In this document: positions 45,331 to 54,331 of the stretch, in pieces
How the letters are laid out: every line of letters starts with the position of its first letter
Position numbering within the stretch: the first letter of the stretch is position 1
From: Bordetella parapertussis
GTDB lineage: Bacteria > Pseudomonadota > Gammaproteobacteria > Burkholderiales > Burkholderiaceae_B
Direction of reading: 5' to 3'
NCBI GenBank assembly: GCA_945865935.1
Contig: CAMBFI010000004.1
Location: 62,001-126,000, forward strand
DNA: 64,000 nt
The notes under the pieces: model-generated
Database searches by the model: none
Seen by the model: only the letters and a program-made list of their open reading frames with translations
Told to the model about the DNA's origin: nothing
Made by a program: the position numbers and the translations under genes

Positions 45331-47265
45331 ATGTGCGGCATACTTGGGCTATTTCATCGTACTTCCTCACGCCGTCCGATCCTCTCCGATCAACTTGTGG
45401 CCAATCTTTCACACCGTGGCCCTGATGATCACGGCGCATATAGCGACGACCACGTCCAGTTTGGGCACACGCGATTGTCTATTATCGATCTAACCGATGC
45501 GGGTCATCAGCCTATGGTTAGTCACAAAGGGCGATACGTAGTTACCTACAACGGAGAAATTTATAACTATATTGAGCTGCGCGCTGAGCTCGCGTCTCTC
45601 GGGGCTATATTTTCTACTAGATGTGACACAGAAGTGCTGTTAGAGGCCTACCATGTATGGGGCCGTGACTGTCTCAAGAAATTTGTCGGCATGTTTGCTT
45701 TTGTCATCTGGGATACACAAGCGAAGGAAATATTTATTGCGCGCGATCGTTGTGGTGAAAAACCTTTTTTCTACTACTTTAATAGCGAACAGTTTGTATT
45801 CGCCTCAGAGCTCAAAGGCTTGCTCCCACTGTTGGCCGAGCGTCCAGTGCTCGATCCCATCATCGTTGATCAGTATCTCCACTATCAGTATGTTCCCGAG
45901 CCGAGCACTCTACTAAAAGGGATTCAAAAGCTTGCTGCTGGTCACTCGATGTTGATAACGCGCGCTGATTGGAAAGCAGAACCGCAGGAGTACTGGAGCG
46001 TTGAGACCAGTGCATCTCCTATTGAGCAGCAACAGTCTAATGTCGATATTCTGACTCAAATTAAAGACGGTTTAGAGTCAGCAGTAAAAATGACTTTACG
46101 GGCTGATGTGCCTATTGGTGTCGCGTTATCTGGCGGAATTGATTCAGGTGCAATCGCTGCATTTGCGCAAAAAAATACTCAACAACCCCTACATGCATTT
46201 TGCGTCGGGTACCCTGGGCGTCCCAAATACGATGAGCGCGCACAAGCTCGAGAATTGGCGACTTCTCTCGGTATGATCGTTCATGAAGTCGAGCTACCTG
46301 TCGATAGTTTTGTGGATTTTTTTCCGAAACTAGTCGACATCATGGATGAGCCGATTGCAGACCCTGCCGCCTTTGGTCACTATTCCGTACCCAAGGCTGC
46401 GGCTGATCAAGGTATTAAAGTCTTGTTGTCGGGGATAGGTGGTGACGAATTGTTCTGGGGCTACTCTTATGTAACGGAGTCTGTAGCGCTTAATCAGCTG
46501 ATTCTTGATCGCCCAGTACTCAATAAATTTGCGCGCTGGTTGGGATCCTGTGGGGCTCAGCAGTTTTTGTCAAAGGTGGCGCATTACCCGAATGCTCACC
46601 CAGCGCTAAGGCGGTACGCAAGCATCTTGCAAAAGCTTGGCGATGTGCGTCAGCCGTCAGAACAGTTGCTTTACTACTTACTACATCCCGATTTTTTAGG
46701 TGTGCATACATTTGCGTCCCAATATTATGGGGATGCAATGCAAGCTGTTAGTCGAGAGACACTCTTTCGACCGACAGTAAGTAGAAAATGTGATCGGCAG
46801 CATATACCTAGCTCAGTGATCAAGCTACTGTTTGACACCTGGCTCGCGTCCAACTGCTTATCCTTGGGTGATCGTGTTGGTATGGCGGTTGGTGTGGAAA
46901 CACGAATGCCGTTTCTTGATGTAAATCTCATTGAAAAAGTTATGGCGCTTCGAGCGTATCAGCCGGATAACGCATTGGGCCAAAAGGCGTGGTTGCGCGC
47001 TGCCCTTAAGGGCGTTTTGCCGGATGAAGTATTAGCCCGCCCAAAGGCCGGATTTCAACCGCCCATTAAAGAGTGGCTCTGGGGTGTCGTTGAAAAATAT
47101 GGCGATATTTTGCGTCATGGACAGCTTGTTCAGGCGGGCATAATCAATGCAAGCAAAATTCATATATTACTCAATGAAAAGTCTGCACAAGATTGGCATA
47201 CTTTATTTTTCGCTTACAAACTAGTGTTGCTTGAGACGTGGTATCAAAGAGTAGTTCACGCATGA
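45331..47265 (+). CDS. asnB: Asparagine synthase-like glutamine amidotransferase (AsnB/WbpS type)
   Basis: A 644-residue protein with an N-terminal class II glutaminase domain (nucleophile Cys2 in MCGILGLFHR; RGPDDHG; YNGEIYNY) and an ATP-dependent synthetase domain with the PP-loop ALSGGIDSGAIAAF near 265, SGIGGDELFWGY and GVETRMPFLD. In O-antigen clusters such AsnB-like proteins (e.g. WbpS) are thought to amidate sugar carboxyl groups, for example uronic acids, rather than make asparagine. UDP-GlcA from Ugd is available, so an amidated uronate in the repeat is plausible. Start is one base after the previous stop; the end overlaps the next gene by ATGA. Confidence 0.92.
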   Translation: MCGILGLFHRTSSRRPILSDQLVANLSHRGPDDHGAYSDDHVQFGHTRLSIIDLTDAGHQPMVSHKGRYVVTYNGEIYNYIELRAELASLGAIFSTRCDTEVLLEAYHVWGRDCLKKFVGMFAFVIWDTQAKEIFIARDRCGEKPFFYYFNSEQFVFASELKGLLPLLAERPVLDPIIVDQYLHYQYVPEPSTLLKGIQKLAAGHSMLITRADWKAEPQEYWSVETSASPIEQQQSNVDILTQIKDGLESAVKMTLRADVPIGVALSGGIDSGAIAAFAQKNTQQPLHAFCVGYPGRPKYDERAQARELATSLGMIVHEVELPVDSFVDFFPKLVDIMDEPIADPAAFGHYSVPKAAADQGIKVLLSGIGGDELFWGYSYVTESVALNQLILDRPVLNKFARWLGSCGAQQFLSKVAHYPNAHPALRRYASILQKLGDVRQPSEQLLYYLLHPDFLGVHTFASQYYGDAMQAVSRETLFRPTVSRKCDRQHIPSSVIKLLFDTWLASNCLSLGDRVGMAVGVETRMPFLDVNLIEKVMALRAYQPDNALGQKAWLRAALKGVLPDEVLARPKAGFQPPIKEWLWGVVEKYGDILRHGQLVQAGIINASKIHILLNEKSAQDWHTLFFAYKLVLLETWYQRVVHA

Positions 47266-48506
47266 AGAGAAGCCTGCCTGCGATTCTGATCTACAACCCA
47301 ATTTCTGGGCATGGCCACTTAGACTCATGGAATGCCCTGTTTGTATCGATTCTTCTCGAGGCGGGATGGCCGGTTTGTGCAGCGACCCCTAACGCACCGG
47401 ATCTGATTGCTCGGCTAAGTAAAAAGGGACTGGCTGATTCCCCCAATCTGCAAGTGCTTAAATGGGAATTGCCACGTCGAACGCTTGCAGAGAGAATTGG
47501 AAGTCGACTGCTACGTCCTTTAAAGAGTTTTTACGGTCAACAAGTCGAAGAGAGCTGCCACGATCCGCGTTTTCTTCGCGTAGATGAACTTTATGATCGA
47601 CTGCGTTACTTGCGTAAGCAATGTAAATGGAAGGTGGCCATGATGTTCAATATGTATATGGATATGTATCCTACGCGTGTAGAAGATTGGAAAGTATTTT
47701 TCAAGTCAAAGGAACTGCTATGGTCGGGGATACGATTTGTCCCGACTGCTGCGGCCGAAGAAGGTTATTACCAATTATCTTCACTCGCTGGAATGTGTTT
47801 TCTGGACGAGCGAATTTGCAATGACTATAAAAAACGGTTGCCTCATAAAAAATTTGAGTACCTGCCCGACATAACAGATGACACCTTGCCGGCTAAGCAA
47901 ACCGAATTATTATCTGAAATAACACGCAAGGCAGGGATGAGAAAGATCGTCTTTCTTGGCGGGACTCTTGGCGGAAGCAAAAATTTAGAATGTTGGTATC
48001 AATTGATCGCGCAGATGGACCCAGCGTGCTGGTACTTTGTACAGATCGGCGAGTTATTTGAAGACACCTTAACAGACAAAGATTTATACGAACTTAATAA
48101 AGTCAGGGCCTGCTGTCCTGAGAACTTATTCATCAAGCAAATGTACTTGCCAGACGAAGCACAGTTCAATGAAATAATTAATGGGAGTGACGTAATTTTT
48201 GCGGTCTACCGCAATTTTTCGATCAGTAGCAATATGTTGGGCAAAGCAGCTGCGTTTAGTAAACCGATTCTTGTCGCACATGGGCAGCTAATGGGCGAGC
48301 GAGTTCTTCAATATGGAATCGGTGCGACGGTAGCGGAGACTGACGTACTCGGAATGGAAATAGCCTTGGGTGATCTGGTTAGTAGTTATCCGCTTCGACA
48401 TGATAATTTTGATGCTTATCGCCTAGACTTCGGGGTGATGGCATTACAGAAGCGATTGTGCCAATTTTTGGCAGTATGTACTGAGCAAAATGTGACGATA
48501 ACCTAA
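47262..48506 (+). CDS. Unrecognised GT-B-like protein, paralog X1 of a pair
   Basis: A 414-residue protein from the ATG overlapping asnB (ATGA). I do not recognise a named family. It is related over its full length to the protein at 49800: both have YNPIS-x5-HLDSW near the start, MYMDMY, an FLDE-x-C segment before KKFEY(L/M)PDITD, a FVQIG segment, and IFAVYR with SSNML, KAA, KPILV and LMGERV near the end. That last part looks like the donor-binding half of a GT-B glycosyltransferase. No membrane helix is predicted by eye. It flanks a GT4 gene together with its paralog. Confidence 0.65.
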   Translation: MKRSLPAILIYNPISGHGHLDSWNALFVSILLEAGWPVCAATPNAPDLIARLSKKGLADSPNLQVLKWELPRRTLAERIGSRLLRPLKSFYGQQVEESCHDPRFLRVDELYDRLRYLRKQCKWKVAMMFNMYMDMYPTRVEDWKVFFKSKELLWSGIRFVPTAAAEEGYYQLSSLAGMCFLDERICNDYKKRLPHKKFEYLPDITDDTLPAKQTELLSEITRKAGMRKIVFLGGTLGGSKNLECWYQLIAQMDPACWYFVQIGELFEDTLTDKDLYELNKVRACCPENLFIKQMYLPDEAQFNEIINGSDVIFAVYRNFSISSNMLGKAAAFSKPILVAHGQLMGERVLQYGIGATVAETDVLGMEIALGDLVSSYPLRHDNFDAYRLDFGVMALQKRLCQFLAVCTEQNVTIT

Positions 48507-48516
48507 CGCCTCGCAT

Positions 48517-49800
48517 ATGAAAGTATTACATTTATCAACCGATGATTTCAGTGGCGGAGCTTCTCGTGCCGCATATCGTATACATACGGCGCTTCTTCAG
48601 TGTGGCGTCGATAGTTCTATGCGCGTGTTGGTCCACCAGACCGCAAATGACAAGGTTATCGCGGGGAAGGCGCCGCGTACCTACATAAAAAAAATCAAAG
48701 ACAAACTAGCTCAAAAAGTACGTGCCGTATATCGCCGCAACTTCCGGGGTAGCAGTCCGATCATGCACTCTTTTGGTGATGTAAGCGCAGGAATTGTCAA
48801 TGAAATTAACGCTAGCGATGCGGATGTCGTACACCTGCATTGGATCGCAAACTTGCTGTCAATTAAAGACATCGGTCTGATTACCAAGCCAATCGTATGG
48901 ACACTACATGACATGTGGGCCTTTTGTGGGGGGGAGCACATTGTCTTTGATTCCGATATCGCTGCGCGCTTTAAGACAGGATATAGAGCCGATAACCGCC
49001 CACTTGCTGAGTCTGGACCTGACCTTAACCGCCTGAGTTGGGAGTCAAAGCGAGACGAGTGGTCAAATCAACGATTTGAATTTATTGCGCCTGGCAAGTG
49101 GATGGCAGATTGCGTCGCTGCCAGCGCTTTGTTTAAGCGTGAACCAATTCACATCATTCCAAACCCAGTCGAGTTGGATAACCTTTGGCGCCCGATTGAT
49201 AAGCGGTTTGCACGTGCTGTCTTGGGATTAGAGCAGACAAAAAAATATGTATTGTCTGGCTCAGCCGGCGGCATGGCACACCTAAAGGGCGAAGATTTAC
49301 TGAGCGAAGCACTTACGAAGTTATGCGGGCATAACATCGACATGCCTGAGTTATTGATTTTCGGACAATATGAGCCTTCAACGAAACTTGATTCCCCCTA
49401 CAAGACACGCTGGTTAGGCCGAGTGAATGACGATCACGTGATGCGTCTGATTTATTCAGCTGCTGATGTAATGGCTGTACCGTCGCGAATCGACAATTTA
49501 CCTAATACTGCACTTGAAGCCCATGCGTGTGGAACGCCAGTGGTAGCTTTCGATGTTGGTGGCCTTCCGGATATTGTAGATCATCTTCAAAGTGGTTGGT
49601 TAGCGCCTACTTTTGATACAGATAACTTTGCGGATGGAATTTCTTGGATCCTTCAAGACAGTGCACGATGGACGCAGTTGTCAACCCATGCTCGTAAAAT
49701 CGCTGAGCAGCGATTTGCACCTAAGATTGTCACTGAAAAGTATCAGGCGATTTATCAGAAAGCTATCGCAGGACACTTCACAAGGTTACAGGATTCGTAA
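48517..49800 (+). CDS. Glycosyltransferase family 4 (WcaC-like)
   Basis: A 427-residue GT-B protein. It opens MKVLHLSTDDFSGGASRAAY, then HLHWIANLLSIKDI and WTLHDMWAFCGGEH, which are characteristic of WcaC-like and related GT4 enzymes, and the donor domain has GGMAHLKGEDLL and PSRIDNLPNTALEAHACGTP. Donors in this subgroup include galactose and fucose; not determinable here. It lies between the two X paralogs and shares a base with the next start (TAATG). Confidence 0.88.
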   Translation: MKVLHLSTDDFSGGASRAAYRIHTALLQCGVDSSMRVLVHQTANDKVIAGKAPRTYIKKIKDKLAQKVRAVYRRNFRGSSPIMHSFGDVSAGIVNEINASDADVVHLHWIANLLSIKDIGLITKPIVWTLHDMWAFCGGEHIVFDSDIAARFKTGYRADNRPLAESGPDLNRLSWESKRDEWSNQRFEFIAPGKWMADCVAASALFKREPIHIIPNPVELDNLWRPIDKRFARAVLGLEQTKKYVLSGSAGGMAHLKGEDLLSEALTKLCGHNIDMPELLIFGQYEPSTKLDSPYKTRWLGRVNDDHVMRLIYSAADVMAVPSRIDNLPNTALEAHACGTPVVAFDVGGLPDIVDHLQSGWLAPTFDTDNFADGISWILQDSARWTQLSTHARKIAEQRFAPKIVTEKYQAIYQKAIAGHFTRLQDS

Positions 49801-51164
49801 TGAAAGAGTTTGGCTATATTCTTGTATATAACCCAATCTCAAATGAAGGGCACCTAGACTCATGGCATGTTTTGTTTATACAGATGCTCCGGGCAGAGGG
49901 CTGGAAAGTTATCGCGTTATCGATGGATTCGGGTGCTCTCAGAAAGAAACTTCTAGCCAAAGGGCTTGAGTTGTCTGAAAGTTTAATTGTCTACCCGACC
50001 GCGCAATCCCCTATAACGATACGGCTTCAAATACGCCGTGTGTGTGATGCCTTGAGGCTAAAGGGCGATTTTTTGCGCTATCAAGTTGGCTCAAAAAGTA
50101 TCTATACATCCTTGATGCGGCCTCTTGTCTTGAGTGCTTGTGCCGTTATGAAAGCCGCAACTCGACTTTATCGAGGGTTAAAGAAGCGAAAACTGCGCCG
50201 GAGCGAAGACGAGCAAGTAAGTGAATCAGTGGCCCATCCGAGTGAGTTTGCTCAGACGGCGAATCAAGTCCTTGTTCGCTATCCAGATCAAATTTGTACT
50301 GTTTTGAATATGTATATGGATATGTATCGTATTGATGCAGACGCGTGGAAAGACTTTAAATTCATTGAAGCGGTTCCTTGGTTCGGTGTTTGTATAACCC
50401 CGTCTGTTAATTCGCTTGCTTCGTATCACAGGCTGGATGATTTCAAAGGCACATTTTTTTTGGATGAAGCTGTTTGCGCACATTATCAGTCGCTCTTGCC
50501 AAACAAAAAGTTCGAATACATGCCTGATATTACAGACACAGATTTGCCAGCCTCTCAGACGCCTTTGGCTAATGAAGTCCTAAAGCGTGCCGCTGGACGA
50601 AGAATTATTTTTATGGGCGGATCGATTGGTAAACAAAAAAATCTTGTTAGCTGGTACGAGCTGATACGGCAGGCTGATTGCAGCAAATGGTATTTCGTTC
50701 AAATTGGACGGATTAACGAGAACAATCTGACACCCCTTGATCAGGCGGTGTTGGCTAATGCTTTAGCGGAGCCTATCGAGAACCTGACAATCTATCCCGA
50801 CTATTTGGCTGATGAGCGTGAATTTAACCAACTAATTTCAGTTTCAGATATTATTTTTGCGGTGTACCGAGACTTCAGGCGTAGTAGCAATATGCTGTCT
50901 AAAGCGGCATATTTTGAGAAACCTATTCTCGTATCTGACGCTCACTTGATGGGCGAACGAGTCCGGCGTTATAAAATCGGTATCGGAGTTAAAGAGGACG
51001 AGGTTGCGAGTATCGTCGCGGGACTAAATCGGATAGAAGCAATCCCAATTTCCAGACAAAACTTTGAGGCCTATCGGCAAGATTTTAATATTCAGAATGC
51101 CTCTCAACGACTATCAAGTTTTATTCGCGCCGGCCTTACCGACAATCCCTCGAGAAGTGCATGA
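49800..51164 (+). CDS. Unrecognised GT-B-like protein, paralog X2 of a pair
   Basis: A 454-residue relative of the protein at 47262, with YNPISNEGHLDSW, MYMDMYRIDADAWKDF, FLDEAVCAHYQSLLPNKKFE, MPDITDTDLP, FMGGSIGKQKNLVSWYELI, FVQIGRI and IFAVYRDFRRSSNMLSKAA. It has a ~45-residue basic insertion around 75-140 that X1 lacks. The two probably add similar sugars at different positions, or act on either side of the residue added by the intervening GT4 (inference). The end overlaps the next gene by ATGA. Confidence 0.65.
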   Translation: MKEFGYILVYNPISNEGHLDSWHVLFIQMLRAEGWKVIALSMDSGALRKKLLAKGLELSESLIVYPTAQSPITIRLQIRRVCDALRLKGDFLRYQVGSKSIYTSLMRPLVLSACAVMKAATRLYRGLKKRKLRRSEDEQVSESVAHPSEFAQTANQVLVRYPDQICTVLNMYMDMYRIDADAWKDFKFIEAVPWFGVCITPSVNSLASYHRLDDFKGTFFLDEAVCAHYQSLLPNKKFEYMPDITDTDLPASQTPLANEVLKRAAGRRIIFMGGSIGKQKNLVSWYELIRQADCSKWYFVQIGRINENNLTPLDQAVLANALAEPIENLTIYPDYLADEREFNQLISVSDIIFAVYRDFRRSSNMLSKAAYFEKPILVSDAHLMGERVRRYKIGIGVKEDEVASIVAGLNRIEAIPISRQNFEAYRQDFNIQNASQRLSSFIRAGLTDNPSRSA

Positions 51165-52087
51165 TGGCTGAATTTCAACTAAACACACCTGTTGCGCTCA
51201 TCATATTCAATCGGCCTGATACGACAGAGAGAGTCTTTGCCGAAATTGCAAAAGCTAAACCCCCCATTCTCTTAGTTGTAGCCGACGGGCCTCGTGAGAA
51301 TCGCCCCGAGGAGGCACAGAGGTGCGAGCGCGCGCGCGCGATTGTCGCGCAAGTGGACTGGCCTTGCCAGGTACTGACCAACTACGCCGACGCCAATATG
51401 GGCTGCAAAATACGGGTTGCAAGTGGAATAGACTGGATTTTTGAAATGGTTGAAGAGGCAATCATCTTGGAAGATGATTGCCTCCCAGAGCCCACCTTTT
51501 TCAGATTTTGCGAAGAGATGCTGATTCGGTACCGTGATGACGAACGAATAAGTATGGTTTCAGGAGGTAACTTACAGTTTGGTCAACGTCGAGGCTTGGG
51601 AAGTTACTATTTCTCGCGCTACACCCATATATGGGGTTGGGCGACCTGGCGTAGGGCGTGGCAACATTATGATCGAGACATCAGCCGTTGGCCGAAACTG
51701 CGGGAAGAGGGCTGGATTGAATCCATGTTTAAAAACAAAGGCGAACATGCCTACTGGAGCAACTCTTTCGATGCAGTTCACAGCGGAGAGCTCGATACAT
51801 GGGACTGCTCATGGACGTTCGCATGCATGTTACGTGGCATGTTACAGATTTCCCCAAATGTGAACTTGATCTCGAATATCGGCTTTGGTCCCGGCGCAAC
51901 CCATACACAGATAATTGGTATACACGCGAACATGCCAACTGAACCTATGAGGTTTCCGTTGGTTCATCCGGAAGTGGTTGTGCCAAGTCGGGAAGGCGAT
52001 GACTTTATCTCTAACGATCAAATTGCACCGTCCTTTGCTAAAAGGCAGTGGCGTCGATTAAAAAAATACTTGTTTTGGGCGAAATAG
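51161..52087 (+). CDS. GT2-like glycosyltransferase, HlpA-type (paralog 3 of 3)
   Basis: A 308-residue protein of the same family as those at 37672 and 44364, but more diverged: VALIIFNRPDTTERVFAEIA, LLVVADGPRENRPEE, VDWPCQVLTNYADANMGC, AIILEDDCLPEPTFFRFCEE, YFSRYTHIWGWATWRRAWQH, VNLISNIGFGPGATHT. ATGA overlap with X2 and zero spacing to the next GTG show tight coupling. Donor unknown. Confidence 0.85.
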   Translation: MMAEFQLNTPVALIIFNRPDTTERVFAEIAKAKPPILLVVADGPRENRPEEAQRCERARAIVAQVDWPCQVLTNYADANMGCKIRVASGIDWIFEMVEEAIILEDDCLPEPTFFRFCEEMLIRYRDDERISMVSGGNLQFGQRRGLGSYYFSRYTHIWGWATWRRAWQHYDRDISRWPKLREEGWIESMFKNKGEHAYWSNSFDAVHSGELDTWDCSWTFACMLRGMLQISPNVNLISNIGFGPGATHTQIIGIHANMPTEPMRFPLVHPEVVVPSREGDDFISNDQIAPSFAKRQWRRLKKYLFWAK

Positions 52088-53242
52088 GTGCGCATTGCAT
52101 TCGATCATCAAGCATTTTGCTTACAGCGTACGGGCGGCATATCGCGATATTTTTGTGAATTGGCGAATGCGATCCTCTTGAAACATGAGGAACTACGTAT
52201 TTTTGCCCCTGTGTATCGCAATACATATTTACGTAGCGTACAGCGGTCAAACGTAGAGGGATTTTGGGTCAAGGACTATCCACCGTACATGGCAGGCCTA
52301 TGTAGTAACTTAGCTGGCAGATGGGCTAGCTCAAAGATTAAGCAATGGCGCCCTGACGTGCTACACGAGACTTATTATGCTGCGACACCAAGGGGTGCTA
52401 ACAGAATTCCCGTTGTGTTGTCAGTGTTTGACATGATCGGGGAATTAAACTTGATGGGTGACACCCATCAAGTTGTCGATATAAAAAATTCGCCGAAGTA
52501 CCGTGCTGTCCAGCGGGCGGATCACATAATTTGTATCTCTAAATCAACACAGCGCGACTTAGTTGAACTATTTGATGTCCCAATATCGAAGACTTCGGTA
52601 ATCTATTTGGGAAGTGATGCGTTGCACAGTAATGCGACCGGTTGCTTAAACAGTATCGAGTCGCCTAGCGCGGACTCAACCAAGCATAAAAAAAATAGTA
52701 AGCCATATCTTTTGTATGTGGGTTTGCGGGGGGCATACAAAAATTTCGCTACCCTGCTTGGCGCTTACGCCAAGTCCGCGCGACTATCTAAAGATTTTGA
52801 TCTTATTTCATTTGGTGCAGACGCCTTTAGTGGCGATGAAAGGGCGGAAATTGCCCGTTTAGGTTTATCGCAGTCCCAAGTGCGGCATGTTTATGGAGCG
52901 GATGATGTCTTGATTGATCTCTACCGTCATGCCACCGGATTTGTATACCCGTCAAAATATGAAGGCTTTGGGTTGCCACCACTTGAGGCGATGGGGCAAG
53001 ATTGTCCCGTCATAAGTAGCAATACAAGTTCTATGCCCGAAGTGATCGGCGATGCTGCAGAATATTTTGATCCATATAATGTCGATGAGATGATGTATGC
53101 GATAGAGCAAGTCGTGTATTCGCCGAGCCGAGCAGAAGATTTGATTGGTAAGGGACGAGTTCGAGCTAAGACATTTAGTTGGGGCAGATGTGCTGCCGAA
53201 ACGTTGCTCTCGTATCAGGCAGTTAGCTCAAGATCCGGATAA
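52088..53242 (+). CDS. Glycosyltransferase family 4
   Basis: A 384-residue GT-B protein starting at a GTG directly after the preceding TAG. N terminus RIAFDHQAFCLQRTGGISRY; then VLSVFDMIGELN; donor domain LLYVGLRGAYKNFATLLGAY and YPSKYEGFGLPPLEAMGQDC (E-x7-E) followed by SSNTSSMPEVIGDAAEYFDP. This type is close to mannosyltransferases of the WbdB/WbpY kind. Substrate is not predictable. It belongs to the long coupled operon. Confidence 0.88.
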   Translation: MRIAFDHQAFCLQRTGGISRYFCELANAILLKHEELRIFAPVYRNTYLRSVQRSNVEGFWVKDYPPYMAGLCSNLAGRWASSKIKQWRPDVLHETYYAATPRGANRIPVVLSVFDMIGELNLMGDTHQVVDIKNSPKYRAVQRADHIICISKSTQRDLVELFDVPISKTSVIYLGSDALHSNATGCLNSIESPSADSTKHKKNSKPYLLYVGLRGAYKNFATLLGAYAKSARLSKDFDLISFGADAFSGDERAEIARLGLSQSQVRHVYGADDVLIDLYRHATGFVYPSKYEGFGLPPLEAMGQDCPVISSNTSSMPEVIGDAAEYFDPYNVDEMMYAIEQVVYSPSRAEDLIGKGRVRAKTFSWGRCAAETLLSYQAVSSRSG

Positions 53243-53248
53243 AACCTA

Positions 53249-54331
53249 ATGAACATACTATATTTGTATACCGAGATCATGGGCTACAACCTACCTATTT
53301 TTGATCATCTGGCAAATGACTACGGGGCAATGATCCATGTCGTGAGGTGGACGAATAAAAAAAATACCCCTTTTCATCCCAATGCTACCAGTCGAGTTAA
53401 ATATTACGATCGATCACTCTATTCAAAGAAAGAACTTTGCGAATTAGCCAGCTCGTTAAATCCATCGGTTGTCTACATCTCTGGTTGGCAAGATAAGGGC
53501 TATCTGCCTGTAGCCCGTGAGCTCAAAGCGAAGGGGGTTCCTGTTGTGATGGGACTCGATAGCCAATGGGTTGGAAGCGCCCGACAGCGCATTGGCGCTA
53601 AGCTAATAAGACACGTCTATAAAAAGCGCTATTTTTCCTTTGCATGGGTACCTGGTCCATTGCAATATGAGTATGCCGCGCGAATTGGTTTTTCGAAATC
53701 GGAAATCATTTGCAATCTTCTGTCAGGAAATACTGAATTGTTCTCTCGTGGCGCCTCTGCTTTAGACGGCGATAAAAGCAATGTATATCCGAAGCAGTTT
53801 TTATATGTTGGCCGATTTGTCGAGACTAAAGGGATCGATATTTTGATAGAGGCATACTCACGCTACAAAAATGTACACGGGGGAGACTGGAAATTAAAGT
53901 GCATCGGTAATGGCCCAATGGAGAAGCAACTTTTGAAAGCGCAGCAAGATGATTGTGGAATCACAGTCGAATCGTTTGCTGAACAGCCAGCTCTCGTTGA
54001 CTACGCTATCGAGTCTGGCGCATTCGTTTTGCCAAGTCGCTACGAGCCTTGGGGTGTGGTTGCTCATGAATTTGCATCAGCCGGACTGCCACTGATTTTG
54101 TCAGATGCCGTGGGCTCAAAACTACAATTTTTAGTCAGTAGCTACAACGGATACGAGTACCCTAGTCATTCAGCCGAAAGTCTTGCTTTGGCGATGTATA
54201 GCCTCTCCCTGCAGCCCGAAGAGACATTGCTTGCAATGGGAAAGCGAAGCGCCCACCTCGGCTTGAGCCTATGCCCGAAAATTGCCGCTGCAAGCTTAAT
54301 CTCTGTTCTTAAGGGATCTGTAGATGAGTGA
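53249..54331 (+). CDS. Glycosyltransferase family 4
   Basis: A 360-residue GT-B protein. It opens MNILYLYTEIMGYNLPIFDH and has VVMGLDSQWVGSARQR, a VGRFVETKGIDILIEAYSRY donor-domain start, and LPSRYEPWGVVAHEFASAGL (E-x7-E with a Trp, as in a subset of GT4). The N-terminal domain is less usual than in the neighbouring GT4 genes. Its end overlaps the next gene by 8 bases. Confidence 0.85.
   Translation: MNILYLYTEIMGYNLPIFDHLANDYGAMIHVVRWTNKKNTPFHPNATSRVKYYDRSLYSKKELCELASSLNPSVVYISGWQDKGYLPVARELKAKGVPVVMGLDSQWVGSARQRIGAKLIRHVYKKRYFSFAWVPGPLQYEYAARIGFSKSEIICNLLSGNTELFSRGASALDGDKSNVYPKQFLYVGRFVETKGIDILIEAYSRYKNVHGGDWKLKCIGNGPMEKQLLKAQQDDCGITVESFAEQPALVDYAIESGAFVLPSRYEPWGVVAHEFASAGLPLILSDAVGSKLQFLVSSYNGYEYPSHSAESLALAMYSLSLQPEETLLAMGKRSAHLGLSLCPKIAAASLISVLKGSVDE

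Noticed and set aside
51328-51341. Alternating GC run (Z-DNA-like)
   Set aside because: It is short and codes for ordinary residues (CERARAI) inside the third HlpA-type gene; no supporting symmetry or regulatory context.
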